64,000 nt of DNA from Breviolum minutum Mf 1.05b.01 (taxonomy: Eukaryota; Sar; Dinophyceae; Suessiales; Symbiodiniaceae). A program made the translations under genes and the position numbers. The notes below the pieces were generated by a model, which saw only the letters and a list, made by a program, of their open reading frames with translations, ran no database searches and was not told where the DNA came from. Positions 33,894-44,228 of this stretch are shown here, in pieces; positions within the stretch are counted from its first letter, which is position 1, and each line of letters starts with the position of its first letter. Location: positions 34,626-98,625 of the forward strand of contig DF240846.1 in NCBI GenBank assembly GCA_000507305.1, given 5' to 3'.

Positions 33894-34616
33894 TACTAAG
33901 TATCTATGGACCCATCGCTAGCCGTCTTGAGGAAATTACCTACCTCCCAGACATCAGGTACATAAATAGGATCACTTGATTGCTTTCCCAACTCTAATAT
34001 AATATAAAAATATAACTTATGTTTGGGTCAAAATACTTAGTGATGGCCATCAATTTCAATGGATGGATCTTAAAATGTTCCAGCTTCTCCAACTGCAACT
34101 TCCTCAACCCCGTGCTCCATGCACCTTGGTACTATCCTCAGAAACCGCAGAAAACCAAAGAAACGGATTTCCGAATTTCTCTGTCGTGTTGTCGTGTTGT
34201 TAAAAACGTAATGAGCGGGAATATGCAAAAAATCGTGTTGGAAACAACCCAAAGGAATAGTTTTGCAATATCCATCCCGAAAAAAAGAAACAGCACAAGG
34301 TGAACAACGAAAAATAACTGCCCTAAGACTCACTGGATGCAAAAAAGAAGGCTTTGGATGTCTTTTTTCGCAGGGGTCTTTTGGATCTCCAGTCCCCACT
34401 GACTTGAGATCCCATGATTCTCAGGGTGAACATATTTGGCATCACATCACTAATCCACAAATGAAACCTCATCCTTCGCATTTTTTCCCTGAAAATGGCA
34501 GCTCACGGTACAACCCCTCCACGACAAACATTTGCGCCAAGCTGAGCTCTTCACGTGACAACTATTGAAGCATGCAGCATCAGCACCTAAGAAAGAAATC
34601 ATGGGAACCTAAAGGG

Positions 34617-34757
34617 ACCCCCGAAATGGCACGTAAAGATCCCAAGAAATAGCCGGCCTTATTTTTTAGGGACTATGAAAACCCATGGATGATCCCTTAA
34701 TAAGGCCGGCTATGGTGGCCGGCTATTTCTTTGAGGGTTTTACGTGGCATTGGGTGG
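34617..34757. mobile_element. F14 inverted-repeat element
   Basis: Long arms AATGGCACGTAAA / TTTTACGTGGCATT and AAATAGCCGGCCTTATT / AATAAGGCCGGCTAT. Related words occur near 27370, 27620 and 56440. Confidence 0.7.
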
Positions 34758-34784
34758 GGATAACCTTAGATTCCCATGAAGAAA

Positions 34785-34971
34785 TGTTTGGTGGTTGAAC
34801 CAACCCAGTTGAAAAATATCACCCTCCAATGGGTGGTGTTTAAACCCTAAGGGATTGCTTAGTGGCACCCTTTCCCATCCACTTGGGACCCATTGGAGGG
34901 TCCAGGATAATCAAATTGGATCATTTCCCAGGATCGGGGTGAACATTTAAAAATATTTGAAACCACCACCG
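34785..34971. mobile_element. F1 element split by a nested insertion
   Basis: The left F1 part (TTGGTGGTTGAACCAACCCA) and right part (TTGAAACCACCACC) are separated by 34821-34901, whose ends ACCCTCCAATGGGT and ACCCATTGGAGGGT are perfect 14 bp inverted repeats. Confidence 0.72.
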
Positions 34972-35107
34972 GTCTGGAAAGAAATGTTTGACAGTCGAAT
35001 GGGCAGCGTGAAACAAACCCTGACATGACATTTCATTGAATCCTGATTGGTTCATGATGGGATCCTTATATAACTTATTACAATTTCTTTAAGCACAGTC
35101 TTTGCCA

Positions 35108-35226
35108 TAATCACCTGAAACAACCCCCAAAAAATAGGAGAAACCCTACATCACCAAGGGACTTGCTACCTGTCAGTCTTCCAACCATTTATTTTCAGGT
35201 GATATGTTAGTTTCAGGGAGGGTAAT
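35108..35226. mobile_element. F4-related element
   Basis: Carries CAGTCTTCCAACCAT and ends with GTTAGTTTCAGGGAGGGTA, as in F4; the left end is diverged. Confidence 0.45.
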
Positions 35227-35715
35227 ACAGTATGTGTAGCCTATCCCCGGAAGTCAACCCCGGATTCTAAAAGATGTTGTTTCCTTTTGAATGATGTTCA
35301 ACCCTTACTTATAAAAGAAATTGTCAACATCGTGATTCAATCTAATTTTGTATTTGCTTAAGATGCTTGGAAAAGTCCCAAACATATTCTCTCAAATGCT
35401 GGTTAGATGGAAATGTATCATGAATCCGGAAAAAAATGACCTTGAATAAACACTTCCACCTCATATATATGCATCCATCCAATCATGACAAAGAAAGCTC
35501 AGTGCACGGCCCAAAAAGAACATGCAAAGGATGATAGACATCATGCTGCACGCCTGGATCAGTCGACATTGTGCAAATGGAAAAAGTTCCAACAACATAT
35601 TTCCAACATGGTGGGTTTGAATTAAAGGTGAGTTGCCATGGGATCGAATCCGTAAAGGACATCAGCAACTAAACAAACGTTTAGGTTGTTTTTTTTTGGA
35701 GATGTGACATCTTAT

Positions 35716-35811
35716 AAGTGGCGGTTTCAACCCATTTGCAAAATATCAGTCAAATTGGATCATTTCCCCAAGTGGGGGTGAAAATAAAAAATGTTTGAAA
35801 CCACCACCTAG
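35716..35811. mobile_element. F1 element
   Basis: GTGGCGGTTTCAACCCATTT to TTTGAAACCACCACCTAG. Confidence 0.65.
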
Positions 35812-35956
35812 TCTTTGATTGGCCCTTCAAAAAACAGGGTTGAACCGGCTTGAACCGGGTTAAGCCCATCACATTTTGGAGACCTGTAAGGTGATTTTCC
35901 AACCCTGTGGAAGAGGCTTCTGAAATCAAGTCTGGTGCAACCAACATTATTCCTAT

Positions 35957-36054
35957 CTAGTTGGTGGTTTCAACCCATCTGAAAAATATTAGTCAAATTG
36001 GGAATCTTGGCCCAAGTAGAGTTGAACATTAAAAAAAATGAAACCACAACCTAG
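35957..36054. mobile_element. F1 element, possible intron
   Basis: CTAG ends and 4 bp duplication CTAT. On the minus strand an open piece (SMAKSIA) ends at CTAG|GTTGTGG. After the element, ATAG|GAATAATG can serve as acceptor, followed by an open piece to a GTCTCC donor near 35890. Confidence 0.6.
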
Positions 36055-36389
36055 CTATGGATTTAGCCATGCTCTCTAAGAAGGTAAGATAGCTATCCAA
36101 AATAAATCAAATGTACATGTTTCTGACTAGGAAAATCCCGCTTTACAGCCGTATCTGAAGTTGATGGGAAGCTAGATTAAGCCCATACAATACTACATCA
36201 ACCCTAAACGAATGAGTATTGTCCGAAAGCTTTGTACCATTCCATTGATCTCATTAATTTAGAGATCAATAACACACCTTCAATGACATCTATATATATA
36301 TCACTTTCTATGCCAAGTAAATGTGGCCTTCCTGACAATTTACTATCTATATTATCTATACTAGGATGTCCTAATGTAAATAGCTACCC
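36055..36389. other. No gene seen
   Basis: Only the small open piece next to the F1 copy at its start; the rest is non-coding. Confidence 0.35.
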
Positions 36390-36512
36390 TCCCTGAAACT
36401 AACATGGTAACATAGTACTAGTACCTAAAAATGGAAGGCTGGTAAACTACCTTCATTTTGGGTTTCGGCCTATTGTCAGGTGCGAACTTTTAGTTTCAGG
36501 AAGGGTAGTAAT
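36390..36512. mobile_element. F4 inverted-repeat element
   Basis: TACCCTCCCTGAAACTAACA pairs with TTAGTTTCAGGAAGGGTA. Confidence 0.65.
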
Positions 36513-36949
36513 TGATTTATAACCTGTATATGGTGGTGACATCGCCTCAAAACTGGACATCACAGTAGAGTTGCTGACATTCACAGCACTACAGGACTGC
36601 AGTAAACACGAGAATCTGTGACCCACTGTCCTTCCAATTTGTCCCATGCATCTTGTTTGGAGTATAGGGTGTGTTTTGATTTTTGTATTTGAGCACTGCC
36701 CAAGTCTGACCCTTTGTTTTTTTATATGCAGCAGAAACAAAACTTTCCTGCTTTTTGTGGGGTATGATATGAGTCAATGAGCCTTGAAAACCTGGCGAGG
36801 CAGGGATGTTTCGACCATGGAATCCATCCCTAATTTTCGGGAGGGAAACCTGGATGATCGTAAGGTGTTTAAGATCGAGGATTCGATTTCTTTGTTGAGA
36901 AATTTGGAGCTTCCAAAAAAAAGCAGAGGTATACACATCCAAAGCCCTC

Positions 36950-37012
36950 TACTTGGAGGATCATCCTATTTAGTAAAAATGTTTCATAACCATGTTTAGT
37001 AGGTCCCCTAAC
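36950..37012. mobile_element. F5 fragment
   Basis: TACTTGGAGGATCATCCTAT followed by TTAGTA words as in F5; the right end is missing. Confidence 0.5.
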
Positions 37013-37099
37013 TGGGCCTATTACCCTTCCAAATGTGCCAAATAGTGATTCTTTGGGTTGCTGATTTCTTGGGGAAGTTGTTTTATCCATCATTGTTCC

Positions 37100-38440
37100 T
37101 CAATAATGGGTGCGTCCAAGCTCCAGCTCACAAAAGTTGTTGTAAACTTCCTCGACGGTAGTCTGTTCTTTCTCGACGCATAAAAGGAGAACCCAGAACG
37201 AATCTTTGCTACATCTTGTCTCTCCGCGGCGCTGACAGATCAGCCATGATTCAAGCTGCCCCTGAAAGATGTCCTGCAGAATGCTAGATCCATCCTCCCC
37301 TTGCAAAGCAATGTGCATTTCACTGCAAAACCATGAGAAGAACTCCTGAGCATCTCCAGGATTGTCATGGATGATATGATCATTCAGCCTCTGGCAGAGG
37401 TGGAAGCCATTCTCAACGTCGACGGGGCTTTGACCGTGGCACAATTGTTCTCCTGGATGGTTGCATAGGCAGCGGCCAGCGACTGGAGATTCAGGTCCTG
37501 CGTGTAATCTTTTGTTTTAAGAAGGCTGACTGAATTTCCTGCAGCTTGGTGGAATGTTTCAGGTGGTGTTTTTTTGTGGGGTGTTGTTTGGGGCCCCTAT
37601 AAATGGCCTAAAACAAATGGGTCCCGTAACTGGGGTCATTTCCTATAACCCTAGTTATAACTGGTGCCCACCTTGTAGGGTGTGCTCTTTTGTAGTTTAA
37701 AGTCTTCAGAGATCTGGCGAAGCAGTTGGAGCGACAGGTAGTTTAGGCAAACCTCTTGAGAGTCATAAGCTACCCTGTGATTTGGAAGATTCTGGGGCTC
37801 TTTAGCTCCCCAATTAGTTGGGAAATAGATCACCCCTAGCTCCTTTGCTCCCCCAATTTCACAGCCTAGTAATGAAGTAAACTCCCACGATCACCTCAAC
37901 AAACTTGTGCACCTCAAAGCCATTGCTGTTGACAACTCTTTGCAAGAGCGGCTTCTCCACAACCTGCCGCAACGGTGGCATGTTGTTGTTTTTTGTTTTT
38001 CTTTTAAATGAGGTTTCACCCTGGGGGTCCAAAGCCCACTAGATAAATAGTCTTTTGGAAAAGACCGTTGTTATACTAGGGATGTATTTCATCAACAATT
38101 CCAGGGGACTATGTTGTGAATGGTCGTTTCCTTGACTTCCAGGGTTGTAGCTGAAAATGTTTTTTTTTTCCCAGGCGATTCACACAGAAGACCTTGATTG
38201 CTTCGACAGCGGGACTACCCGACCCAATGGGGATCCCCCAATCCACTGGATCTTTAATTTCTAGTATCACAATACTATAAATACAAGGCGGCCGGGCCCC
38301 TACTTACACATGGGGTTATAACTGCTAAAAATGGCCTTATGAATGAGAAACGTAGGGAGTAACTGCGGTGTTTTATGACCCCATTTATAACTGGTAGGGG
38401 CCCACCTTGTAAACAAGCGAGTGGATTCAGTATCCTTTTT
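37100..38440 (-). CDS. Ubiquitin-specific protease (peptidase C19) fragment, six exons
   Basis: Exons about 38406-38445, 38193-38260, 37889-37963, 37672-37752, 37453-37497 and 37100-37411. The last exon has the USP signature GDAQEFFSWFCSEMHIAL, then DIFQGQLESWLICQ and DSFWVLLLCVEKEQTTVEEV, which fit the middle of the catalytic domain (DAQEFL, CxxC zone). Earlier exons: DPVDWGIPIGSGSPAVEAIK, VVEKPLLQRVVNSNGFEVHK, VCLNYLSLQLLRQISEDFK, DLNLQSLAAAYATIQ. The phases agree, with GT donors except one GA (ATCCAG|GAGAAC). The Cys box and the His box were not found, so the gene is incomplete here. It would act in removing ubiquitin from proteins. The SFWL-type DAQEF neighbourhood recalls USP39/Sad1, but this is not certain. 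Confidence 0.68.
37595..37671. mobile_element. F2 element forming the donor side of a USP intron
   Basis: GGGGCCCCTATAAATGGCC to GGTGCCCACC. On the minus strand its terminus begins exactly at the exon end CCCTACAAG|GTGGGC of exon 37672-37752. The intron is 37498-37671. Confidence 0.7.
37769..37865. mobile_element. F7 element filling a USP intron
   Basis: CCTGTGATTTGGAAGATTCT to CCCCCAATTTCACAG. It occupies 97 of the 136 bp of intron 37753-37888. Confidence 0.7.
38023..38156. mobile_element. F10 element filling a USP intron
   Basis: CACCCTGGGGGTCCAAAG to CTTGACTTCCAGGGTTG. It lies inside intron 37964-38192. Confidence 0.7.
38281..38405. mobile_element. F2 element forming nearly a whole USP intron
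   Basis: TACAAGGCGGCCGGGCCCC to GGGGCCCACCTTGTA. Intron 38261-38405 is 145 bp, 125 bp of it element, and the donor is exactly at its end (ACAAG|GTGGGC). Confidence 0.75.
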
Positions 38441-38977
38441 AAACAAGCTAGTAACAACCACTTAGTCAGGTTGGTAATTAGATCACCGAACTTTTAAGAT
38501 AGATAACCGAAATAAACATATTTATTGGAAAGGAGGTGCGTTTCACAAATCATCATTTTGAGTATCTCTGTTCGATTCCTAGAGTCTGTGTACCTTACTT
38601 GCTGAGTTCACCATGGAAAAAGACACAGTTTTTAAAGTTCAACCGTTCAGCAAGTAAGGTACTCAACAAAGAAAAACACCCTGCATTGCACCATTTTTTT
38701 CTGTCGGATGGCCAATTTTTTTTGTTGGACAAAAGTCCACATACCCAAAGAGGATCAAACACTACAGTTTTTGGCCATGAACATCTTGGATTTGCTTAAA
38801 ATATGCTTGGAAAAAGTTTAAAAACATCTCCCACATGGTACGAATTGTAAAAACTCACCTGAAACAAATCCAAGAACTTTCAATTTGGTAGGCTTTTCCC
38901 CACCCCTGTTGAAAAAAACATGCCCCATTACATCCAAAAAAAAATCTTAGGCCACACCAGACCTATAAAGTACGTTG

Positions 38978-39066
38978 ACTACACCCCTGAAAATTGTCAT
39001 GGAACCTAAAAATTACCCAATATATGAAAAAGGAAAATCATCTTCTCTATTAAACTTCCATGTTTG
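38978..39066. mobile_element. F4 inverted-repeat element
   Basis: CTACACCCCTGAAAATTGTC with the AATCATCTTC core; the right end is shortened. Confidence 0.5.
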
Positions 39067-39078
39067 AGTTCTAGTCGT

Positions 39079-39192
39079 TCATTTTTTCCAGGGAAAATCC
39101 TCAAACATTTCCAACTCCCCGAGGGGAAAGGTCTTTCCGGAAAAGCCGCAAAGCGGCCAACGGACCCGCCGGACCTTCTTGAGTTCACCCTC
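39079..39192 (-). CDS. Terminal exon, unrecognised
   Basis: Thirty-seven codons and TGA after an ACGCAG acceptor: EGELKKVRRVRWPLCGFSGK, then TFPLGELEMFEDFPWKK. It lies between two F4 copies (38978 and 39228). Confidence 0.55.
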   Translation of the reverse strand, partial: EGELKKVRRVRWPLCGFSGKTFPLGELEMFEDFPWKK

Positions 39193-39227
39193 CTGCGTTG
39201 CGAGCGCGGCAAGGGATACACCACTGA

Positions 39228-39353
39228 TATTTACACCCCTGAAGATTAACAGCTGGAACCTGAATCATGGAGGTTTGGTTTAGATGATTTTCCTCTTCCC
39301 AGGGGGCCCGTATTCTCAGGTTCCAGCCGTTAATCTTCTGAGATGTAAACCCC
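39228..39353. mobile_element. F4 inverted-repeat element
   Basis: TTACACCCCTGAAGATTAAC and GTTAATCTTCTGAGATGTAA ends; arms GGAACCTGA / TCAGGTTCC inside. Confidence 0.7.
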
Positions 39354-39999
39354 CCAAAGATCCATTTGGTTAAGTGTGTGTACTTTAAGAAAAGGGATTG
39401 ATTCACCGATGAACATTACACTCCACTCCTATTGTTGGGGATGGGATGTTTCGGTCCCACGGAATCCATCCCGAATTTGTTGGGGAGAGGTCCGGATTAC
39501 ACTGGAAGTCCAGTCGTCGACTATGTTTTGAATGTTTTTTTCCGGAAAGACAACATTGTTTTAACCTTACTATATCCAAACAAAAACTCCTGGGAAATCT
39601 TTATTGGGCTGTGAATTCCACGGCATAGATATCTTTAAAAGAAAATACGTTTTCCAAACACTGATATTTTGGTATCCATATTAAATTTGGGAAGTAACAC
39701 CTTTTGAATGTTTTTTGTTGGTAAAACCGATATTAATATTGAATTTCTCAGGATGTACGAAGTAATGATGATCTTCTTGATGCCCCAGGCGAAATTATCA
39801 TGTCATTCGCCAAGACGGGCCCAAAAACCATTTTCAGGGGATAGTTAGATGTACCCCTACCAATGTACCACTATGGGAAATCCCTATATGGGCCCTTTTT
39901 GCCTAGGTATTTGATGGGTCATGACTTCCAAGAATGCCTAGAGAACACAATAAATGCCATGGATAAACTATTAGGGGTACACCCTTGACATTTACAAAT

Positions 40000-40101
40000 C
40001 TAGTTGGTGGTTTCAACCCATTTGAAAAATATTAGTCAAAATGGTAATCTTCCCCAATTTTCGGGGTGAAAATAAATAATAGTTGAGTTGCCACCACCTA
40101 G
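40000..40101. mobile_element. F1 element
   Basis: CTAGTTGGTGGTTTCAACCC to TTGCCACCACCTAG, with the 4 bp duplication AAAT on both sides. Confidence 0.75.
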
Positions 40102-40139
40102 AAATTGTTCTATAACTATTCTACGAGTAGCTTTTTGTT

Positions 40140-40212
40140 TCACCCCAGTTACCCATTTATTTTCGGCCATTCAAAAAGGGGTGATAAATATATAAGCCCA
40201 TGTACAACTGGT
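40140..40212. mobile_element. F2 fragment
   Basis: CACCCCAGTTACCCATTTAT, TTTTCGGCCATT and GCCCATGTACAACTGG match the F2 interior. Confidence 0.4.
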
Positions 40213-40502
40213 GGAAACCTGGCTGGAGAATCATCCTCCCAATGTTAAAACCCACCAAAATCTTTGGAGAAAACAACTTCAGCCCTTCACCAAAATCACC
40301 CAAAAAATCGGAGCACGTGGGGAAATAATTGATTGACCTACCTGAAACCGAGAGCAAGTTTGCACCCAAAAAAAAATGATGCATTGGAAGTTGGAAGACT
40401 AGGACTGGAAGACTATTCCTTCCGAAAAATGCCATCTTTTCAGGTGAAAGCTCTTAGTTTCAGGGAGTGTACCTACCAAAATACAAGCAATGTCAACTCC
40501 AA

Positions 40503-40626
40503 CTTGTGACTACACCCTGAAAAAATAACATGGAACCCCAAAATTGAGGTTTTGAATCGAAGATGATTTTCCCTTTCAAACCGGTGATTTTCACGTTCCA
40601 GCCATTCATTTCCCAGTGTGTATATG
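40503..40626. mobile_element. F4 inverted-repeat element
   Basis: CTACACCCTGAAAAAATAAC opposite CATTCATTTCCCAGTGTGTA, with a GATGATTTTCC core. Confidence 0.6.
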
Positions 40627-41211
40627 GAAACCCATGCTGCTGATTGGAGTTCGGGGAGATGTTCAGACGTCCTACAGGCTGGCAATGTGGCATCAACTGG
40701 TAGGGGAATGAAAGGTGCAAAGCCGGGTTGAGCAACTTGAGAGCTGTCAAAAGGGTGCGTTCCATATCAAAAAAAGTGGAGATTGGATACCGCGAGCAGA
40801 CATACAACTCAAGTCAAACCAAGGCAGGTGCAATGCAGTGTTGTCTGTTTATCATAAGTTTATGGAAAGAACTCTTGGAAGTGACCACCATGGCAACATA
40901 TGCTGCATGGGTAAACATATAGTTCAAGTCAAGATATGTAATGGGTCAAAAACACACCAATCAATCAATTACTTGATCACTCAATGTGCAATCAAGTAAT
41001 CAAGGATGCGATAAAAATTGTAACATAGTATGTTGCCAAACCATGAAGTTGCAACATTTCATTCTTCCTTTGGCTCAAATGTTCTGTAAATTGCACATCA
41101 AGTTGTTGCTGATTGTCTGAGAGTAGCGCTGTTTTTTTTTCGGCTGCACTCATCTGCAATGCAAAAGTCTTGTGAAACAGTGACACGTTTGTCTGGCTTG
41201 CTTTTACGTGT

Positions 41212-41601
41212 TTATCCTTCAGAAAGCTTGGCCAAATTGTGCCAGAACCAGGCTTCTTGAGCAGAAGACTTGTAACGCAACCGCTTTGGTGGAGGCATCT
41301 CGTGGTACTCGCCATCTAGCAGGCAGGCAGTCTCGTCGATGTGCGGATTGACGCAACCGACCAGCACCACTTGCACGTTGGTACCAGGTGGGACTAAGGA
41401 CAAACGCTCTGCATTCCAGTTGGCTGCCCACACAACGTTGAACCACGGCATCATGAAGATGCCCGAGAAACTCTGAGTGCATTGGAGCTTGCCCGCCAGG
41501 TTGTAGAAGGAAGCAACGGGGCATCCGGCTGGCGAGTGCCACGGCCGTGGCTCGCTGGCATCCCAGGCGAACTTGACTTGCCAGATCACTGAAGAGGCCA
41601 T
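41212..41601 (-). CDS. Intronless paralogue A, 129 residues, unrecognised
   Basis: The ORF runs from ATG at 41601 (MASSVIWQVKFAWDASEPRP) to TAA. Conserved with the gene at 42308-42691: IWQ, WDA, PW, ASFYNLAG, LQC, VV, AANW, ER, P, GC, LLD, PPKR, LR, AWFWHNL. It ends HNLAKLSEG. No signal peptide or known domain is apparent to me. Conserved tryptophans suggest a small folded protein. The pair is head-to-tail on the minus strand, 0.7 kb apart. Confidence 0.68.
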   Translation of the reverse strand: MASSVIWQVKFAWDASEPRPWHSPAGCPVASFYNLAGKLQCTQSFSGIFMMPWFNVVWAANWNAERLSLVPPGTNVQVVLVGCVNPHIDETACLLDGEYHEMPPPKRLRYKSSAQEAWFWHNLAKLSEG

Positions 41602-42005
41602 GGCGACCAGCTACCACGGAAAGGAGCTTGCTCCGCTGAACTGTGCCGACGGCGGGCTGAAAGCCAATAGGACGAAGATGTATATTTTCAAACCTGTGCC
41701 AAAACATGATTGCTTTGAATCAAAGCCTGCATCCAGTCATGAGAACCATGATTGATTCTTTCAACGTAATGCGGACATGTGATGAGAATTGTTCCAACAG
41801 AAGCGTCAATGCAATTACCTCTGCCTTACAACTTTCAATCAACTAGATAGCACGAAGGACACACGTCGAAGGCAAGTCATGGAAGCTGAAATTCGTCAAT
41901 CAAGCAGGTAATGAAGAGATCAATGAAACAATGAATCAAACAGGACTAATGAATGAAATCAATCACATAACACAAACCAACGCAGCCAATCAATCAACCA
42001 ATCTG

Positions 42006-42097
<92 letters not shown>

Positions 42098-42127
42098 GCA
42101 TCCATCAATCAATCAATCAATCAATCA
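42006..42127. repeat. (CAAT)n tetranucleotide array
   Basis: About thirty CAAT units interrupted once by GCATCCAT near 42098. It lies between the two paralogous genes. Confidence 0.92.
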
Positions 42128-42307
42128 AATCAACCCAACCCACGAAGCAAACATGTTAACGACATAACACTTGCAGTTTTTTCCACGCGCTTTCACAAAC
42201 CAATCCAGGCTTTGGATTTGTCTACAGCGGTTCATCTCCGTAGTTCTGCGGGCCGCCCTGTGAGCGGCAGCCCGGCAGCATTGCCATCCCCTCGGGACAG
42301 GTGAAAT

Positions 42308-42691
42308 CTAGCTGGCCAACTGCGTCAAGTTGTGCCAAAACCAAGCTTCGGTCACGCTGGTCTTGTGCCGAAGCCTTCTCTTTGGCGGATGCTCGTGGTT
42401 GTCCACGTCCAGGAGGAAGGCATCCTCGTTGAGATGTGCCTTGTGGCAGCCAAGCAAAAGAGGTCGGATGTAGTATCCATCTGGGATCAAGCCATTGCGT
42501 TCGCCTTCCCAGTTGGCTGCATAGACGACGTCCCCCCAAGTTAAGAAAATCTGGGGGAGAACGACCTCGCATTGCAGCTCGCCCGCGAGGTTGTAGAAGC
42601 TCGCCTTTGGAGCGCCGCCCTTGTGAGACCAGGGCTGCTCTGCCGTGGCATCCCAGGTCAGCTGGGTTTGCCAGATGATTGCAGGCATCAT
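42308..42691 (-). CDS. Intronless paralogue B, 127 residues, unrecognised
   Basis: Starts MMPAIIWQTQLTWDATAEQP (an in-frame ATG nine codons upstream is also possible) and ends EAWFWHNLTQLAS. It aligns along its length with paralogue A without large gaps. Shared tracts are KASFYNLAGELQC / VASFYNLAGKLQC and PPKRRLRHKTS / PPKRLRYKSS. The divergence between the copies is large enough that conserved residues are meaningful, so both are probably real genes. Confidence 0.68.
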   Translation of the reverse strand: MMPAIIWQTQLTWDATAEQPWSHKGGAPKASFYNLAGELQCEVVLPQIFLTWGDVVYAANWEGERNGLIPDGYYIRPLLLGCHKAHLNEDAFLLDVDNHEHPPKRRLRHKTSVTEAWFWHNLTQLAS

Positions 42692-43379
42692 GGCGTACGT
42701 GCGAAAGAGGCAGTGCAAAGTGGGCGGACCTATGCGTGAGCTCTAGGCCAACAAGCTGCAAAGTTGATAGATATGGATCTGACGTCACTGCTAGTTCCAA
42801 TAAAGGGTTCCATGGGCCACGATTTGCATGGTACCAAAACAAAGCTTTCAACGGGTCAACTTCACATGAACGTGGTGCACGTTATATCATGTCAAACTGC
42901 CATCGATTCAATACCCACCATTCAAAAAAAGTCAACCGATAAGAAAATGTGACTCTGAAATGCTGATGCTTTCTCAGAGAACTGCCGCTTATTTTTTTCG
43001 AGTCGAGCATGAGCCAGTCGAATGTTTCAAAAGAAGACAAACGCCGGGGGGTCGTCTCTGGATAAGTCCTTCCCCGGCGGTTGTATTGAGAAAGAGGAAA
43101 GAGTAATGCAAACACCGGGCGGTGTCTATGGATAAGTCCTGCCCGGTGGTTGTATTAAGGAACAGCAAAAAGGTTAATGCTTTCTCACTGCTTTTCTTTG
43201 TGTGTACATGCGTTAATATATGCTCATTCTGTGCGTTATGTTGGCATTGCTGATGCAGTCATAATTCCAGCTGTTCCTCACATCTCTTGCGGCCGCAGCA
43301 GCATTGGAACGAAAATCTCAATGGGAATCAAAGTCTTGGAAGGATATGAAATCGATGCTAGTTACTTGTCGTGACTTGT

Positions 43380-43480
43380 ATGTCTCCATGCACAGTCTGA
43401 TGGAGAAACCTATTCAGTTGGTTGGTTTGATTTCCACGAGTACCACAAGTGGCGCTGGTGTGGACGGGAAATGCCTTTAC
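43380..43480 (+). CDS. Possible plus-strand exon, unrecognised
   Basis: After CACAG the plus strand reads DGETYSVGWFDFHEYHKWRW, then CGREMPLQ. It is the only coding-like stretch of this quality on the plus strand and may be spurious. Confidence 0.3.
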
Positions 43481-43597
43481 AGCGAAAAACATGCTTAATC
43501 TTTTTACTGCCATCTTGACGTCAGTCATTTGCGATTTTTTGATTCAACCTATTCTATTTGATTGTGATTAATGGATGCTAATTGGTTCATCTGATAC

Positions 43598-44228
43598 TCA
43601 GCGACACTGGTATCTCTTACCCACCACGTCAACGAGACGGATGGGAACGCCGTAGCGTTCTCCAAATTGCATCACGTCCTCGACAGCCTGTGTAAGAGAT
43701 TCAGGTGTGCTGTAATAATTTGTAAGGTCATTTCCCGCCCACACCAAGGTGACTGAGGAGTATTTGTACTCCTGGAACCAGATGTCTTTCAACAAAGACA
43801 AAAAATTGCGGTTCCGCGACTCATGGGTGAAACTGGCCCCACCCCTGATGGCAACGTGAAGGTCGTTGTATCCGAAGGCGCGCAGCGACTCTTTGGCCGC
43901 TGCCCCCTCATCGCACTCCTGCAACGAGCAACTGAGTAATATACAAGAACGGCAAAAAGGAAAGACAATAGACAGGTGCATTTAGATGGTTAAACTTTTC
44001 TCGCACCTGTCGTGCGTGAAAGCCCAGGAGGCAGGAGTCCGTCAGGAGCAGCTCGCTTCCTGACGCAAGGTTACAAAGATTTCAGTCCTAATGTCATGAT
44101 GTTGTGTTGTGCAGGTGTCTGCTCCCTCTCCGCAACCGCGCGCCTGCCAGGACCCCTGCATCGTGGAGCGCCGAAACCACTTGCGGAATCACAGTGGGTG
44201 AAACGTGTAGTCCATCCACGTAGTACCT
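43598..44228 (-). CDS. SGNH-hydrolase-like protein, three exons (copy 2)
   Basis: Exons 44144-44228, 44007-44059 and 43598-43918 join in phase, the first intron with a GC donor (GGCAG|GCGCGC) and the second with GT (GACAG|GTGCGA). The protein reads YYVDGLHVSPTVIPQVVSAL, then SELLLTDSCLLGFHARQ, then ECDEGAAAKESL, LHVAIRGGASF, NRNFLSLLKDIW, VTLVWAGNDLTN and a TGA after RYQCR. TDS, GGAS and AGND match the order of SGNH blocks I, II and III (Ser, Gly, Asn). A block V Asp-x-x-His is absent after block III; DGLH occurs upstream instead. The exon pattern matches the copy at 30794. Esterase function is inferred only. Confidence 0.6.

Noticed and set aside
41065..41085. Possible relic of the dinoflagellate spliced leader (TTTGGCTCAA)
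   Set aside because: Only about ten bases match, which is not enough to claim a retroposed leader; no full copy was found anywhere in the window.
42006..42127. CRISPR-like array
   Set aside because: It is a simple CAAT tetranucleotide repeat without spacers, and the genome is eukaryotic.
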